From: PGYR01 sp041675005
GTDB taxonomy: Bacteria > Bacteroidota > Ignavibacteria > Kapaibacteriales > UBA2268
DNA: 64,000 bases
Assembly: GCA_041675005.1 (NCBI GenBank)
Contig: JBAYUQ010000010.1
Location: 40,573-104,572 of the forward strand
Direction: 5' to 3'
Part shown: positions 25,297-34,692 of the stretch, in pieces
How positions within the stretch are numbered: the first letter of the stretch is position 1
How the letters are laid out: every line of letters begins with the position of its first letter
Position numbers and translations under genes: made by a program
The notes under the pieces: generated by a model
Told to the model about the DNA's origin: nothing
What the model saw: only the letters and a program-made list of their open reading frames with translations
Databases searched by the model: none

Positions 25297-26481
25297 ATGC
25301 TTCCAAATATAAATATAAACGATTTCGACTACGAGCTACCCGAAGATAGAATAGCAAAATACCCACTAGATAATAGAGCTAAATCAAAGCTACTAGTAGC
25401 AAAATCAACCGCTAATACTATAGCTCACCATACTTTCGAAGATGTAGTAGATGAGTTGCCAGAAAACACATCACTTTACATAAACAAGACGAAAGTTATT
25501 TCTGGACGTTTCTATATGCTAAAGGAAACAGGCGGTAGAGCAGAGATACTATTAGTAGAGCCGATAGAGCCTTCGAATGACCCTCAAATAGCTCTGCAGG
25601 CGAGTGGCACTGCTGTATGGAAAGCGATAATCGGTGGTAAAAGGATAAAAGTCGGAGCTATACTAGAAGACATAAACGGACAATTAACAGCAGAAGTATT
25701 AGAAAAAGAAGCTAACGAAGTAAAAGTCAGACTCACTTGGGAGTATGGCAATTTCTCCGAATTGTTGCTCAACTCAGGCATACTGCCACTTCCTCCTTAC
25801 TTGAATAGAGAATCGGAAGAATCCGACAAGGAGAGCTACCAAACCGTATTCGCAAAAGATGATGGGTCTATTGCTGCACCAACTGCTGGACTGCACTTCA
25901 CTGACGAGATATTATCTCAGCTAAAAGCGAAAGGTATAAAGATAAGAGAATTGACTCTGCACGTTGGTCCGGGGACTTTCTTGCCAGTGAGTACGGATAA
26001 TGTGAATGAACATAAAATGCACTCAGAAATGTTCTCTATTGATAAATCACTTCTCGAAGATTTGAAGCAAGACTTAGAAGAAGAAAGAAAAATTGTGTGC
26101 GTTGGTACTACTAGTATAAGAACTCTGGAATCACTATTTTGGGCAGGGAATAATATTACACAATTCAGCGAAACATCTTTAGTCAATCAATGGTCACCTT
26201 ATGGTAGTGATAAAGTAATATCACCATTAGAGGCATTGAATAATCTTATAGATTCCACAAAGGATAATGTATTGCAAGGGAAAACAGAGCTAATTATAGT
26301 TCCGGGATATGAATTCAAATTCGCTGATGGATTATTCACAAACTACCACGTACCTAAAAGCACATTGCTTCTTCTAGTATCGGCATTCGTAGGGGATATG
26401 TGGACGGATATATACAAGTCCGCTTTGGATAATAACTACAGGTTTTTGAGCTACGGCGATTCGAGCTTACTTTGGAGATAG
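25297..26481 (+). CDS. queA: tRNA preQ1(34) S-adenosylmethionine ribosyltransferase-isomerase
   Basis: 394-residue QueA, which moves the ribosyl moiety of S-adenosylmethionine to preQ1 in tRNA to form epoxyqueuosine. Signatures: the N-terminal DFDYELPEDRIAKYPL, then IAAPTAGLHFTDEIL, LHVGPGTFLPVSTDNVNEHKMHSE, GTTSIRTLES and the C-terminal NYHVPKSTLLLLVSAF. Length is slightly above the usual 340-350 because of an insertion near residues 85-130. Its stop is directly adjacent to the stop of the converging M16 gene, with no spacer. Confidence 0.96.
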   Translation: MLPNININDFDYELPEDRIAKYPLDNRAKSKLLVAKSTANTIAHHTFEDVVDELPENTSLYINKTKVISGRFYMLKETGGRAEILLVEPIEPSNDPQIALQASGTAVWKAIIGGKRIKVGAILEDINGQLTAEVLEKEANEVKVRLTWEYGNFSELLLNSGILPLPPYLNRESEESDKESYQTVFAKDDGSIAAPTAGLHFTDEILSQLKAKGIKIRELTLHVGPGTFLPVSTDNVNEHKMHSEMFSIDKSLLEDLKQDLEEERKIVCVGTTSIRTLESLFWAGNNITQFSETSLVNQWSPYGSDKVISPLEALNNLIDSTKDNVLQGKTELIIVPGYEFKFADGLFTNYHVPKSTLLLLVSAFVGDMWTDIYKSALDNNYRFLSYGDSSLLWR

Positions 26482-27753
26482 TTATTCTTCTTCGGCTACT
26501 TCTGGCTTAGGCACTACATCGACTCGGATTACTTTATCTTCTAGTATTCTCATTTCCATGAATTGCTCTATGTCTTCCATAGTTATAGCGTCGTATTTAT
26601 CTATGAGGTTGAATGCCGCTTCAGGGTCATTTTCGAACATTTCTTTAGTAGAAACTAGATCCGCAATTCCACCTGTTTTCAAGAAATTACCACTGAGAAC
26701 GGTCTTCAGATAATTCTTAGAACGCTCCAAATCAGTAGCGAAAAACGAAGATTTTTTTGCACTTATTATTTCAGTCATCATTGCACTATACAAATCATCA
26801 CAACTTGTAGTGCTCTCATTTGCTATTATGAAGAATGTAAGCAGTGATGAATTCTCTCTTTTGTCGAAGAAAACACCTGCGTGCGATGCTATTTCTTTCT
26901 CATATACTAGAGAGTTGTACAGCTTAGAGCTACGACCACGAGCCATAATATCAGTATATACTTTAGCTACATAGTCCTCTCTACCTTCAGCGAATCCAGC
27001 ACAGTGGAACGATACAAATACTGCACTATGTGGCACATTATCTTCATAACCTGCAACTCCGCCTGTTAGTCTCATTTCGGGTACGAAATTGTTTCTCTCT
27101 ATATCATCAGGAGTTCCATTTCCTTCGTTGAAGTACTTCTCAATCAAGGCAAAAGTAGATTCAACTTCTACGTCACCGCATATAGTAAGTACAGCATTTT
27201 TCGGTTTATAATATCTATTTCGGAAGTCATTGGCATCTTCCAAAGTAACACTACGGACATCGTCTATTAGTCCTTGAACTTCCCAAGAGTACGAGCAATC
27301 ACTACGGAAGGCAACAGTAGAAAGGTGGTCTCTCCATTGTCCATAAGGTCTATCTATTACTGTTTGGTATATTTCTTCTGTTACTACGTCTTTTTGTACA
27401 TCCAGCACGCTTTGCTGCAATTCAAAATTATATAATCTATCTGCCTCCAACCACAAAGCTAACTCAAGCTGGGTATTCGGGACAGTCATATGGAAAGTAG
27501 TCCAATCGTAAGTAGTATAAGCGTTATTAGTACCGCCTGCTTCTGAGCAAATCTGGTCAAATTTTCCTTTAGGAACATTCGGAGTCCCCTCGAACATAAG
27601 ATGTTCGAATAGGTGAGCCAAACCTGTCTTGCCAACTTTCTCATCTTTGGAGCCAACTTGGTATGATATATTAACCGTAACAATCGGTGTAGTTGTTTTA
27701 GGAATTATGACTGTTCTTAGTCCGGACTTGAATTGACGCTTGTAAACTTTCAT
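26482..27753 (-). CDS. M16-family zinc metallopeptidase
   Basis: 423 residues. The inverted zinc motif HxxEH is present (HLFEHLMFEGTPN, about residues 47-51), with the distal glutamate in VVTEEIYQ about 75 residues later. The second half is the non-catalytic M16 domain. There is no signal peptide from the chosen ATG, so a cytoplasmic location or an unconventional envelope location is likely. It is the last gene of a reverse-strand group with rarA and mltG, 85 bases after mltG. Related proteins are often called insulinase-like or PqqL-like; the substrate is unknown. Confidence 0.9.
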   Translation of the reverse strand: MKVYKRQFKSGLRTVIIPKTTTPIVTVNISYQVGSKDEKVGKTGLAHLFEHLMFEGTPNVPKGKFDQICSEAGGTNNAYTTYDWTTFHMTVPNTQLELALWLEADRLYNFELQQSVLDVQKDVVTEEIYQTVIDRPYGQWRDHLSTVAFRSDCSYSWEVQGLIDDVRSVTLEDANDFRNRYYKPKNAVLTICGDVEVESTFALIEKYFNEGNGTPDDIERNNFVPEMRLTGGVAGYEDNVPHSAVFVSFHCAGFAEGREDYVAKVYTDIMARGRSSKLYNSLVYEKEIASHAGVFFDKRENSSLLTFFIIANESTTSCDDLYSAMMTEIISAKKSSFFATDLERSKNYLKTVLSGNFLKTGGIADLVSTKEMFENDPEAAFNLIDKYDAITMEDIEQFMEMRILEDKVIRVDVVPKPEVAEEE

Positions 27754-27838
27754 TTGAGAAATATATAATAATGTTCAAAAATTGATTTCAAATTTAGGTA
27801 ATAATTAGAGAATAATTGATTCTAAAGCACTTAAATAT

Positions 27839-28849
27839 CTATCTTCCTCTGGCTCTTTTGTATTTAGCCACATTGCGTGAGTGCTCTAAGTTTGTTTTTG
27901 CAAAGTAGTGTGCTCCCGAACCATCGCCGTAAGCGACCATATACAAGAGGTCATGTACTTCTGGATCTAGGCAAGCTTTGATTGCATCTTTCCCGGGATT
28001 ATTAATTGGTCCAGGAGGAATTCCAGCATACTTGTATGTATTGTAAGGACTATTTATTTCCAAATCTTTGTGTAGTAATCGCTTTTTCTCTCCAACTGCG
28101 AATTGCACAGTAGGGTCAGCTTGCAGTAGCATTCCAATTTTTACTCTATTTAAGTAAAGTCCTGCAACTGTCGGCAACTCTGATTTAAGAGGTGTTTCTG
28201 CTTGAACTATAGACGCAATAGAAAGTAGCTGATGTTTAGTCAGTTTAGTTGCTTTTAAGTCTTGCTCTCTATCTTCTGTCCAAAAATCGAAGTGATATCT
28301 CAGTAATTTATCAATAACTACTTTTTCAGATTCATCACCAAAGAACTCATAAGTCTCTGGGAGAAGATACCCTATGCTTGATTTAGCAGGAATATTCCAA
28401 GCTTTGAGTAAGCTATCCGAATTTGATAATTCTAAGAATTTATCTGCATTCAAATGGAGCTTCTCGGCTATTATCTCGGCTGTTTCTTTATTGCTCAATC
28501 CCTCTGGTATAGTCACCTTTATCGTCTTTGCATAGCCACCAGTGAAGAGCTTTTCGATTATATCTTCGTTAGCTGTACTCGGAGCTATATCGTAATAGCC
28601 AGCGAAAACGGACTTACCACCTAACTTCATCTTAATTTTAATATAGTTTGAGAATAGCCAAGATGGTTGGAGCATATCACGCTTATTGAATTGCTCTACT
28701 ATAGTATTCACAGACGAGTTCTTTGGTACGAATACAGTTACCGTATCGCTGAAAGAAGGCAGCTCGCTAAGTTTAGAGTTTGAATAACTAATAAATAGAA
28801 GTATAAGAATAAGTATAGATATTACAATTGTATAGAGTATTTTTTTCAA
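27839..28849 (-). CDS. mltG: Endolytic murein transglycosylase MltG
   Basis: 336 residues. A single N-terminal membrane anchor (about 5-22) is followed by a LysM-like subdomain (VTVFVPKNSSVNTIV) and the YceG catalytic domain. The catalytic glutamate lies in SIVQAETP. Other hallmarks are VAGLYLNRVKIGMLLQADPT, SPYNTYKYAGIPPGPINNPG and the terminal HYFAKTNLEHSRNVAKYK. It cleaves nascent glycan strands and sets their length. The start codon is TTG, overlapping the rarA stop as TTGA; no ATG is available that keeps the membrane anchor. Confidence 0.95.
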   Translation of the reverse strand: MKKILYTIVISILILILLFISYSNSKLSELPSFSDTVTVFVPKNSSVNTIVEQFNKRDMLQPSWLFSNYIKIKMKLGGKSVFAGYYDIAPSTANEDIIEKLFTGGYAKTIKVTIPEGLSNKETAEIIAEKLHLNADKFLELSNSDSLLKAWNIPAKSSIGYLLPETYEFFGDESEKVVIDKLLRYHFDFWTEDREQDLKATKLTKHQLLSIASIVQAETPLKSELPTVAGLYLNRVKIGMLLQADPTVQFAVGEKKRLLHKDLEINSPYNTYKYAGIPPGPINNPGKDAIKACLDPEVHDLLYMVAYGDGSGAHYFAKTNLEHSRNVAKYKRARGR

Positions 28850-30168
28850 TTAGTGTCGTCTTTTTTGTTCCACAAGAAATCCAATCGTTCCTTAATTTTC
28901 TTTTCCAAACCAGAATTTTTAGGATTGTAAAAATAGCGTTTTTTTACATTAATTGGGAAATAATTCTGATCTACAAACCCACCATAATCATGTGGATATT
29001 TGTACTCTTTGCCGTAACCTTCTTCTTTCATTAGCTTTGTTGGGGCATTGCGTAGAGGCAACGGAACTTGCAGTTCACCAGACTTTCTCACAAAATCAAG
29101 AGCATCTTTATATGCAGTATAGGAAGCATTTGACTTGGGTGCAGAAGACAAGTATGTAACACCCTGTGCGAGATTAATCCCAGCTTCGGGCATTCCAATT
29201 AGGTTCACTGCCTCGAAAACAGAAGTAGCTATACGCAACGCGTTAGTATCAGCATTTCCTATGTCTTCACTTGCGAAAATAACTAATCTACGCGCTATGA
29301 ATTTCGGATCTTCACCTGCTTCAATCATCTTAGCAAGCCAAATCAATGCAGCATCAGGATCAGAGCCACGCATTGATTTTATGAAAGCCGAAATAGTATC
29401 ATAGTGATTGTCGCCTTTTTTGTCATATTTTACGACTCTGCGTAGGAGTGAACTCTCAAAAAGCTTAGTATCAAGAACAATAGTCCCATTCTCATCGGGT
29501 TTGCTAAACTTAATTGCAGTTTCTAATACATTAATAGCAGTTCGTCCATCACCTCCCGATAGTGTGATGAGTGTATCCCAATCTCTTATTTCTATATCTA
29601 ATTCGGAAAGAATAATATCTGTATCTAGCACCCTCTCTATCAATCCACGAACGTCTTCATCTTCGAGATGATTTAGCTTATATACATTGCATCGGCTGAG
29701 TAAGGCACCATTAACTTCGAATGAAGGATTCTCTGTAGTAGCGCCGATTAGTGTAAGAATACCTGTCTCTACAGCGTGCAGCAGAGCATCTTGCTGTGAT
29801 TTATTGAATCTATGTATCTCGTCTATGAATAGTAGGTTTTTCTTTCCACTCTCAAAATTAATCTTTGACCGGGCTATAATCTCTCTGATTTCCTTAACAC
29901 CAGACTCAATGGCAGAAATTCGAGTATAAGTAAAATCACCGGCCTCGGCTATTAAACTAGCAAAGGTGGTTTTACCAACACCCGGGGGCCCCCAAAAAAT
30001 AATAGAAGGGAAATTACCAGTTTCGAAGAACATACGAAGTGGACCATTTTCACCGATTAGATGCTTTTGACCAGCAACTTCGTCTATGGATTGGGGTCTA
30101 GATCTTTCAGCTAATGGTGTATTACGTAGCTGTTTCGCTTTATTAATATCGTTGAAAAGACCATCCAT
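28846..30168 (-). CDS. rarA: Replication-associated recombination ATPase RarA
   Basis: 440-residue AAA+ protein of the RarA/MgsA/WRNIP1 family, which acts at stalled replication forks. Walker A is WGPPGVGKTTFASLIA (about residues 54-69) and Walker B is LLFIDEIHRFNKSQQDALL. Sensor 1 is IGATTENPSFEVN. The C-terminal part (ALIWLAKMIEAGEDPKFIARRLVIFASEDIG, YPHDYGGFVDQNYFP) is the family's tetramerisation and SSB-interaction region. It is the first gene of the reverse-strand group, coupled to mltG by a TTGA overlap. Confidence 0.96.
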   Translation of the reverse strand: MDGLFNDINKAKQLRNTPLAERSRPQSIDEVAGQKHLIGENGPLRMFFETGNFPSIIFWGPPGVGKTTFASLIAEAGDFTYTRISAIESGVKEIREIIARSKINFESGKKNLLFIDEIHRFNKSQQDALLHAVETGILTLIGATTENPSFEVNGALLSRCNVYKLNHLEDEDVRGLIERVLDTDIILSELDIEIRDWDTLITLSGGDGRTAINVLETAIKFSKPDENGTIVLDTKLFESSLLRRVVKYDKKGDNHYDTISAFIKSMRGSDPDAALIWLAKMIEAGEDPKFIARRLVIFASEDIGNADTNALRIATSVFEAVNLIGMPEAGINLAQGVTYLSSAPKSNASYTAYKDALDFVRKSGELQVPLPLRNAPTKLMKEEGYGKEYKYPHDYGGFVDQNYFPINVKKRYFYNPKNSGLEKKIKERLDFLWNKKDDTN

Positions 30169-30311
30169 AAGGAATAAAATTAGTTAGATTTATAATAATT
30201 CAAGTTAATAATAGTTTTATAAAAAAATGAAATATGTTATTAATTCGGCAAGTTTTTTGCTACTTCATAGAAACTTAACGCATAATTTATAGTATTATTA
30301 GTAAGATTAGT

Positions 30312-30319
30312 TAAATTTG
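30312..30319 (+). promoter_or_regulatory. -7 box in the rarA / FnIII-like gene intergenic region
   Basis: TAAATTTG fits TAnnTTTG, 79 bases before the ATG at 30398. It would give a 5' leader of about 70 bases for the operon that starts there. The rest of this 229-base divergent gap shows nothing clear. Confidence 0.35.
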
Positions 30320-30397
30320 TAACTAAATACATAAATAATGTGTTGTATCGTTAAGTAAGTAGTTTTAAAATTGAAAATAATTAATTAAATTACGGCG

Positions 30398-30817
30398 ATG
30401 AATAAAATCATTTACATATCTCTTTTCTTTTTGGCAGCAATAGCGTTACTAGCTAGTACGCTGGATTTCTCTCGTATCAATGCAAGACCCGAGGGAGACA
30501 ATGTATTAGTAGAATGGATATTGGGCTCGGAAGCAAATGTAAAGAGCTACGAACTATACCGCGCTAACAACGGGTTTTTCACCAAGATAGCTGAAAAAGA
30601 AGCAAAAGGTGACAACTCTAGCTACAAGCACGTTGACGTAGAGGCATTCATTAAGAATAAGAAAAATGCTCAAGTTCAAGAAAAAATTGATTTGAAATAC
30701 AAGATAAAAGTTCGTTATGACAATGGTACTTCTGAAGATTCAGAAGAAATTCTAATAAGCCATAACGTGAGTTCTGTGAAAAGAACTTGGGGAATGATCA
30801 AAGAACTTTTCCGTTAA
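30398..30817 (+). CDS. Small secreted fibronectin-type-III-like protein
   Basis: 139 residues. It has an N-terminal signal or anchor segment (about 4-21) and one FnIII-like domain (NVLVEWILGSEANVKSYELYR, then KYKIKVRYDNGTSEDSEEILI). These are the W and Y core positions of FnIII folds that occur in Bacteroidota secreted proteins. No sorting domain is present. It precedes the T9SS metallopeptidase gene by 53 bases and is probably its operon partner. Function unknown. Confidence 0.65.
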   Translation: MNKIIYISLFFLAAIALLASTLDFSRINARPEGDNVLVEWILGSEANVKSYELYRANNGFFTKIAEKEAKGDNSSYKHVDVEAFIKNKKNAQVQEKIDLKYKIKVRYDNGTSEDSEEILISHNVSSVKRTWGMIKELFR

Positions 30818-30870
30818 TTCGTTCAATCTGCTAACTATCGCGAGCTAATACAACCTGGTAATATACTTTT

Positions 30871-32445
30871 ATGAAAAAGTACCTACTCTTATTATTAATT
30901 ATGTTTTCCTATTCTAATGCTAGTAGCCACAAATGCTATTACCCAGAAGCATTGGATAATCTTCATAATGGAAAAATAAATAAAGTAATGACTGAAGTTA
31001 TTTCTCGAGAGGAAATGCAGCACATTCTGATTACAGAAGATAGTCATTTCGCAATCCACTATAACGTAACAGGATTCAATGCTGTCGATAACAAAGATGC
31101 TAACACCAATGGTATTCCCGACTATATAGACTCTGTAGCTTACTATGCAGAACTAGCATACCAAAAAGAAGTAGTCGAACTTGGTTTCCCTTTTTCTGAA
31201 ATAGATAGTATGTCTAGCGGAACCCCAATGTATGATATATTTATAAAAGAACTAAAAAATACTCCGTATTACGGTGCTATGCAGCCCGAAACAAGCTCGT
31301 TTCCTAATAATCCGAATTTTAGGACCTCATTTATGGTACTAGAAAATGACTATGCAGAAGTTCCAAAATTCAGAACTACTGGAATTGATGGTCTAAAAAT
31401 CACAATTTTCCATGAATTCCATCACGCTATTCAGTATTATATGACTGATAATAACGCAAGAGTATTAGCCGAAATGACTTCTACGTTTATGGAATATCGC
31501 TTTTTCCCAGAAATATTAGATTATATGCAATGGGTAAAAAACTGGTTCGAATCACCAATGGATATGTCGTTAACAAATGAGGAAAGTGCAGATGCCGGTT
31601 ATGCTATGGCGATATTTTTCCAATATACACACAGAAAACATGGAGATGGTATTCAGTTAGCACTTTGGAAAGAATTGACTAAGTATAGAAATCCTGTTGA
31701 CGCACTTAATAATGCTCTTATCTCGAAGTCGAGTAATCTGCAAGATGCTTTTTGTGAATTTAGCACTTGGATGTATTACACAGGTGATTATTCCAGTAGT
31801 AATGATTACTTCCTTCACTCTACTGAATTACCAGAAATCACATTCACAGATGATGTGAAATTCAATCAAAATGAGTTAGAGATCACCGCTGAATTGATTC
31901 CATTTACTTTCAGTCCAACTAGGGTACTAGTGCAAAGCAATGACAAATCTACAAATGATACTATCATAGTAATACTTACAAATACTGACTTAGATAACGC
32001 ACGAAAAGGACAATCCTTAAGAAAGAAAGCAACTTATACACTATCAAAAAATCAACTCTCATCATCACAACCTCTAAGTAAATTATCTTTATATTTTATT
32101 GATGATTCTGATACTAATTACTGCAATTCGGCGCTCGAATTCGAAGGTGAGAAAGGGTTGAGATATGCCGATGCTTATCCAAATCCTTACAGATTAAATA
32201 TAAATGAATCACTACATATACCAGCTCCTGAAAAATCATCGGTTTATGATAAAATAAATTTAGAAATCTACACAACTGATATGAAAGTGGTTTTTACAGG
32301 ATTGAAAAAAGTAGCAGTCCACAAAGGACAATTAGTATTAAATTTGGAAGATAATGAATTATCAGGTTTCGGTGATGGCGTCTATATATTCAAAGCATAT
32401 AATGATGTTGATTCTAAGATTGGGAAATTCATGGTGAAAAAATGA
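30871..32445 (+). CDS. T9SS-sorted putative zinc metallopeptidase (MXAN_6640-like)
   Basis: 524 residues with a signal peptide (cleavage near SNASS). Around residues 165-190 there is an HExxH motif (FHEFHHAIQYYM), followed about 25 residues later by ALAEMTSTFMEYRF-type acidic residues that could be the third ligand. The N-terminal region (NVTGFNAVDNKDANTNGIPDYID) has the Ca-binding-like repeat and layout I associate with the MXAN_6640 family of putative metalloproteases. The C-terminus (YPNPYRLNINESLHI, DGVYIFKAYN) is a T9SS sorting domain. Its TGA overlaps the ATG of the ABC ATPase (ATGA). Confidence 0.75.
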   Translation: MKKYLLLLLIMFSYSNASSHKCYYPEALDNLHNGKINKVMTEVISREEMQHILITEDSHFAIHYNVTGFNAVDNKDANTNGIPDYIDSVAYYAELAYQKEVVELGFPFSEIDSMSSGTPMYDIFIKELKNTPYYGAMQPETSSFPNNPNFRTSFMVLENDYAEVPKFRTTGIDGLKITIFHEFHHAIQYYMTDNNARVLAEMTSTFMEYRFFPEILDYMQWVKNWFESPMDMSLTNEESADAGYAMAIFFQYTHRKHGDGIQLALWKELTKYRNPVDALNNALISKSSNLQDAFCEFSTWMYYTGDYSSSNDYFLHSTELPEITFTDDVKFNQNELEITAELIPFTFSPTRVLVQSNDKSTNDTIIVILTNTDLDNARKGQSLRKKATYTLSKNQLSSSQPLSKLSLYFIDDSDTNYCNSALEFEGEKGLRYADAYPNPYRLNINESLHIPAPEKSSVYDKINLEIYTTDMKVVFTGLKKVAVHKGQLVLNLEDNELSGFGDGVYIFKAYNDVDSKIGKFMVKK

Positions 32446-33050
32446 GCTTGACCATAGAAGTAGATAAATTAGCCAAATCTTATGATTATATAGAGTTTAT
32501 ATTCCGAGATTTAGATTGTATTTTGACTTCGGGCGAAGTCACTGCAATCACTGGGAAAAATGGCTCTGGCAAATCAACTTTGCTTAAGATAATAGCAGGG
32601 CAATCGGACCCGACAAAAGGTAAAATCAGATATATAGATAATCAGAGAGAAATAACTCTGAAAAATATATCTTACATTGCCCCATACTATAATCTATACG
32701 AAGATTATACCCCACTTGAAATTTATAAGTTAGTAATAAAGCTAAGAAATACTGAAGAAGACGTAGCTGAATTTGAAAATTATTTAGATAAATTCGAGCT
32801 ACTAAAAAAGAAAAATGTACCTATTAAAAACTTCTCTTCGGGTATGAAACAACGATTAAAAATCATCTTGAATCTGATAGGAGACTATCAGGCATATTTT
32901 TTTGATGAACCATCATCCAATCTTGATGTATTCGGAATAGAAACATTAAAAAAAGAGATTGAAAATCTAAAAAATAACGGTAAATTAGTCGCGATAGCAA
33001 CTAACGAAAGCAATGAAATGAGTTGGTGCAATAACTTCATCAGATTATAA
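32442..33050 (+). CDS. ABC transporter ATP-binding protein
   Basis: 202 residues. Walker A GKNGSGKS is at 38-45, the signature FSSGMKQR is near 130, and Walker B YFFDEPSSNLD follows. The small size and SGMKQRLK signature resemble the ATPases of efflux-type or CcmA-like exporters. No permease gene is adjacent, so the partner must be encoded elsewhere. It sits in an overlapping operon: ATGA with the metallopeptidase gene upstream, and two bases before the lytic transglycosylase downstream. Confidence 0.88.
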   Translation: MSLTIEVDKLAKSYDYIEFIFRDLDCILTSGEVTAITGKNGSGKSTLLKIIAGQSDPTKGKIRYIDNQREITLKNISYIAPYYNLYEDYTPLEIYKLVIKLRNTEEDVAEFENYLDKFELLKKKNVPIKNFSSGMKQRLKIILNLIGDYQAYFFDEPSSNLDVFGIETLKKEIENLKNNGKLVAIATNESNEMSWCNNFIRL

Positions 33051-33052
33051 CT

Positions 33053-33928
33053 ATGGAATTCCTTTTATTCATATTGTTTCTTCTCACACCCTTCGTTCAG
33101 ACCGATTCATCAAGGGCAGTAGTAAAGTATAAAAATTATAATACTTATGTCTCACAAGCAGGATTACCCGATACTTTGTCACTTTGTGGTGAAGTCGTAG
33201 ATTTGTCTGACCCAGAGTTGCGAGAAAGAGCGGAAAGAGAGTTCTTACTACTAATGCAACAATCTGGTCAAGTGATACTATACCTAAAAAGAGCAGAAAG
33301 ATACTTCCCACTATACGATACATACTTAGAGAGATTCAATTTACCAAGTGATTTGAAATATGTCTCTGTAGCTGAAAGCGCATTATATATGTCTCGTTCA
33401 TCAGCGGGCGCTGAAGGTCTATGGCAGATTATGCCTGAGACAGCTCGCTCGCTGGGATTACGAGTAGATGATTATGTAGATGAGAGAAGACATCCTAAAA
33501 AAAGCACAATAGCCGGGCTACAATACCTTTCTGAAGGTCACAGAAAATTCAAAACTTGGGCTCTGGCAATAGCTGGATATAACAGAGGTAAAAACGGAAT
33601 AGCAAATGATCTTGAATTCCAGATGAAAGATAAATATACAGATTTATACCTTAATGAAGAGACTTCTAGATACTACTTCCGTATATTGATTATCAAAGAA
33701 TTAATGCAGAATCCTGAAAAATACGGATACGATGTTAGTAATCTGAGAGGGTACAAAGATCCCGATACCAAAGAAATAAAGGTTGATTCGGCAATTAAAA
33801 ATTTAGCTCAGTGGGCGAAAGATAACGGAACAGATTATAAAACTGTGAAATTACTAAACCCTTGGATAGTCAAAAGAGAGCTGAACTCACCTGGTAAAGA
33901 AAGTTATAATATAAGAGTGCCAGAATAG
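33053..33928 (+). CDS. Lytic transglycosylase, SLT domain
   Basis: 291 residues with an N-terminal signal peptide. The SLT-type catalytic domain (about 95-215) contains the catalytic glutamate in YVSVAESALYMSRSSAGAEG. The downstream family motifs are LWQIMPETARSLGL, RRHPKKSTIAGLQYL and LAIAGYNRGKNGI. It resembles the catalytic part of MltD without LysM repeats. It cleaves peptidoglycan with formation of 1,6-anhydro-muramyl ends. Its TAG stop overlaps the likely ATA start of the dehydrogenase (ATAG). Two cell-wall enzymes, this and MurI, share the operon. Confidence 0.9.
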   Translation: MEFLLFILFLLTPFVQTDSSRAVVKYKNYNTYVSQAGLPDTLSLCGEVVDLSDPELRERAEREFLLLMQQSGQVILYLKRAERYFPLYDTYLERFNLPSDLKYVSVAESALYMSRSSAGAEGLWQIMPETARSLGLRVDDYVDERRHPKKSTIAGLQYLSEGHRKFKTWALAIAGYNRGKNGIANDLEFQMKDKYTDLYLNEETSRYYFRILIIKELMQNPEKYGYDVSNLRGYKDPDTKEIKVDSAIKNLAQWAKDNGTDYKTVKLLNPWIVKRELNSPGKESYNIRVPE

Positions 33929-34692
33929 TACACAAAAAAAACATACTAATTACTGGTGCATCAGAAGGGATAGGTCGTGAACTTTGCAAACTAATAGCAA
34001 AAGACGGACACAATCTATATATGGTCGCTAGGAACTCTGAGCGACTCGCATCGCTTAAAGAAGAAATAATTACTGCCGACAATAATATACATTACATCAG
34101 TTGTGATGTTTCTGATTATGACCAATGCAAAGCTACATTTGACATTGCAAAAGAAGAATACGGTAGTATCGATATGGCAATACTCAATGCAGGAGCTGGA
34201 CTTAATAGCATTCTGTCAATTCCGCATTTAGAAACTGCTCAAAAAATTATGGGAATTAATTATTTCGGAATTGTTAATTTCGGAAATATTCTATTTCCTT
34301 ATTTCAAAGGAAAAGAAAAAGGTGAATTCATAGGTGTCAGCTCAATGGCTGATGTACGTGGATTCGAAGGTTCGGGTATATATTGCAGTACCAAAGCCGC
34401 TGTTAGCGCTTATCTAGAGTCTGCAAGAGCGGAGATGAGACATCACGGAGTTAGGGTGATGACTATAAAACCTGGATTTGTAGATACTAATATGACTAAG
34501 AAAAACAAACACCCAATGCCATTTATTATGGATGCACCTAAGGCAGCTAGATTGATGTACAAAGCGATTAATAGTCGCAAGAATAGTTATTCATTCCCTT
34601 GGCAAACACATCTTGGTTCGTATATATTAGATATTCTACCCGATCCAATTTATGAAATATTAGCTACAATGAGAGGGAAATTTGGACAATAG
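33925..34692 (+). CDS. Short-chain dehydrogenase/reductase, probable ATA start
   Basis: Reading upstream of the first ATG (34021) shows that the essential NAD(P)-binding motif TGASEGIG (about residues 10-17) is encoded before it. Between the in-frame stop at 33907 and that motif there is no ATG, GTG or TTG. The best start is ATA 33925-33927, overlapping the TAG stop of the preceding gene. From it the protein has 255 residues. Other motifs are NAGAG (about 88) and a catalytic Ser-Tyr-Lys: SS about 139-140, Tyr153 and Lys157 in YCSTK. Sequence style is close to 3-ketosphinganine-reductase-like and general SDR enzymes; the substrate is unknown. The 3' end overlaps murI by 11 bases. Confidence 0.75.
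   Translation: MVHKKNILITGASEGIGRELCKLIAKDGHNLYMVARNSERLASLKEEIITADNNIHYISCDVSDYDQCKATFDIAKEEYGSIDMAILNAGAGLNSILSIPHLETAQKIMGINYFGIVNFGNILFPYFKGKEKGEFIGVSSMADVRGFEGSGIYCSTKAAVSAYLESARAEMRHHGVRVMTIKPGFVDTNMTKKNKHPMPFIMDAPKAARLMYKAINSRKNSYSFPWQTHLGSYILDILPDPIYEILATMRGKFGQ

Noticed and set aside
28953..29929. Several open frames on the plus strand opposite rarA
   Set aside because: They are antisense shadows of a conserved AAA+ gene with Ser/Pro-rich low-quality translations.
34021..34023. ATG 34021 as the start of the short-chain dehydrogenase
   Set aside because: It would remove the NAD(P)-binding motif that is encoded in frame just upstream.
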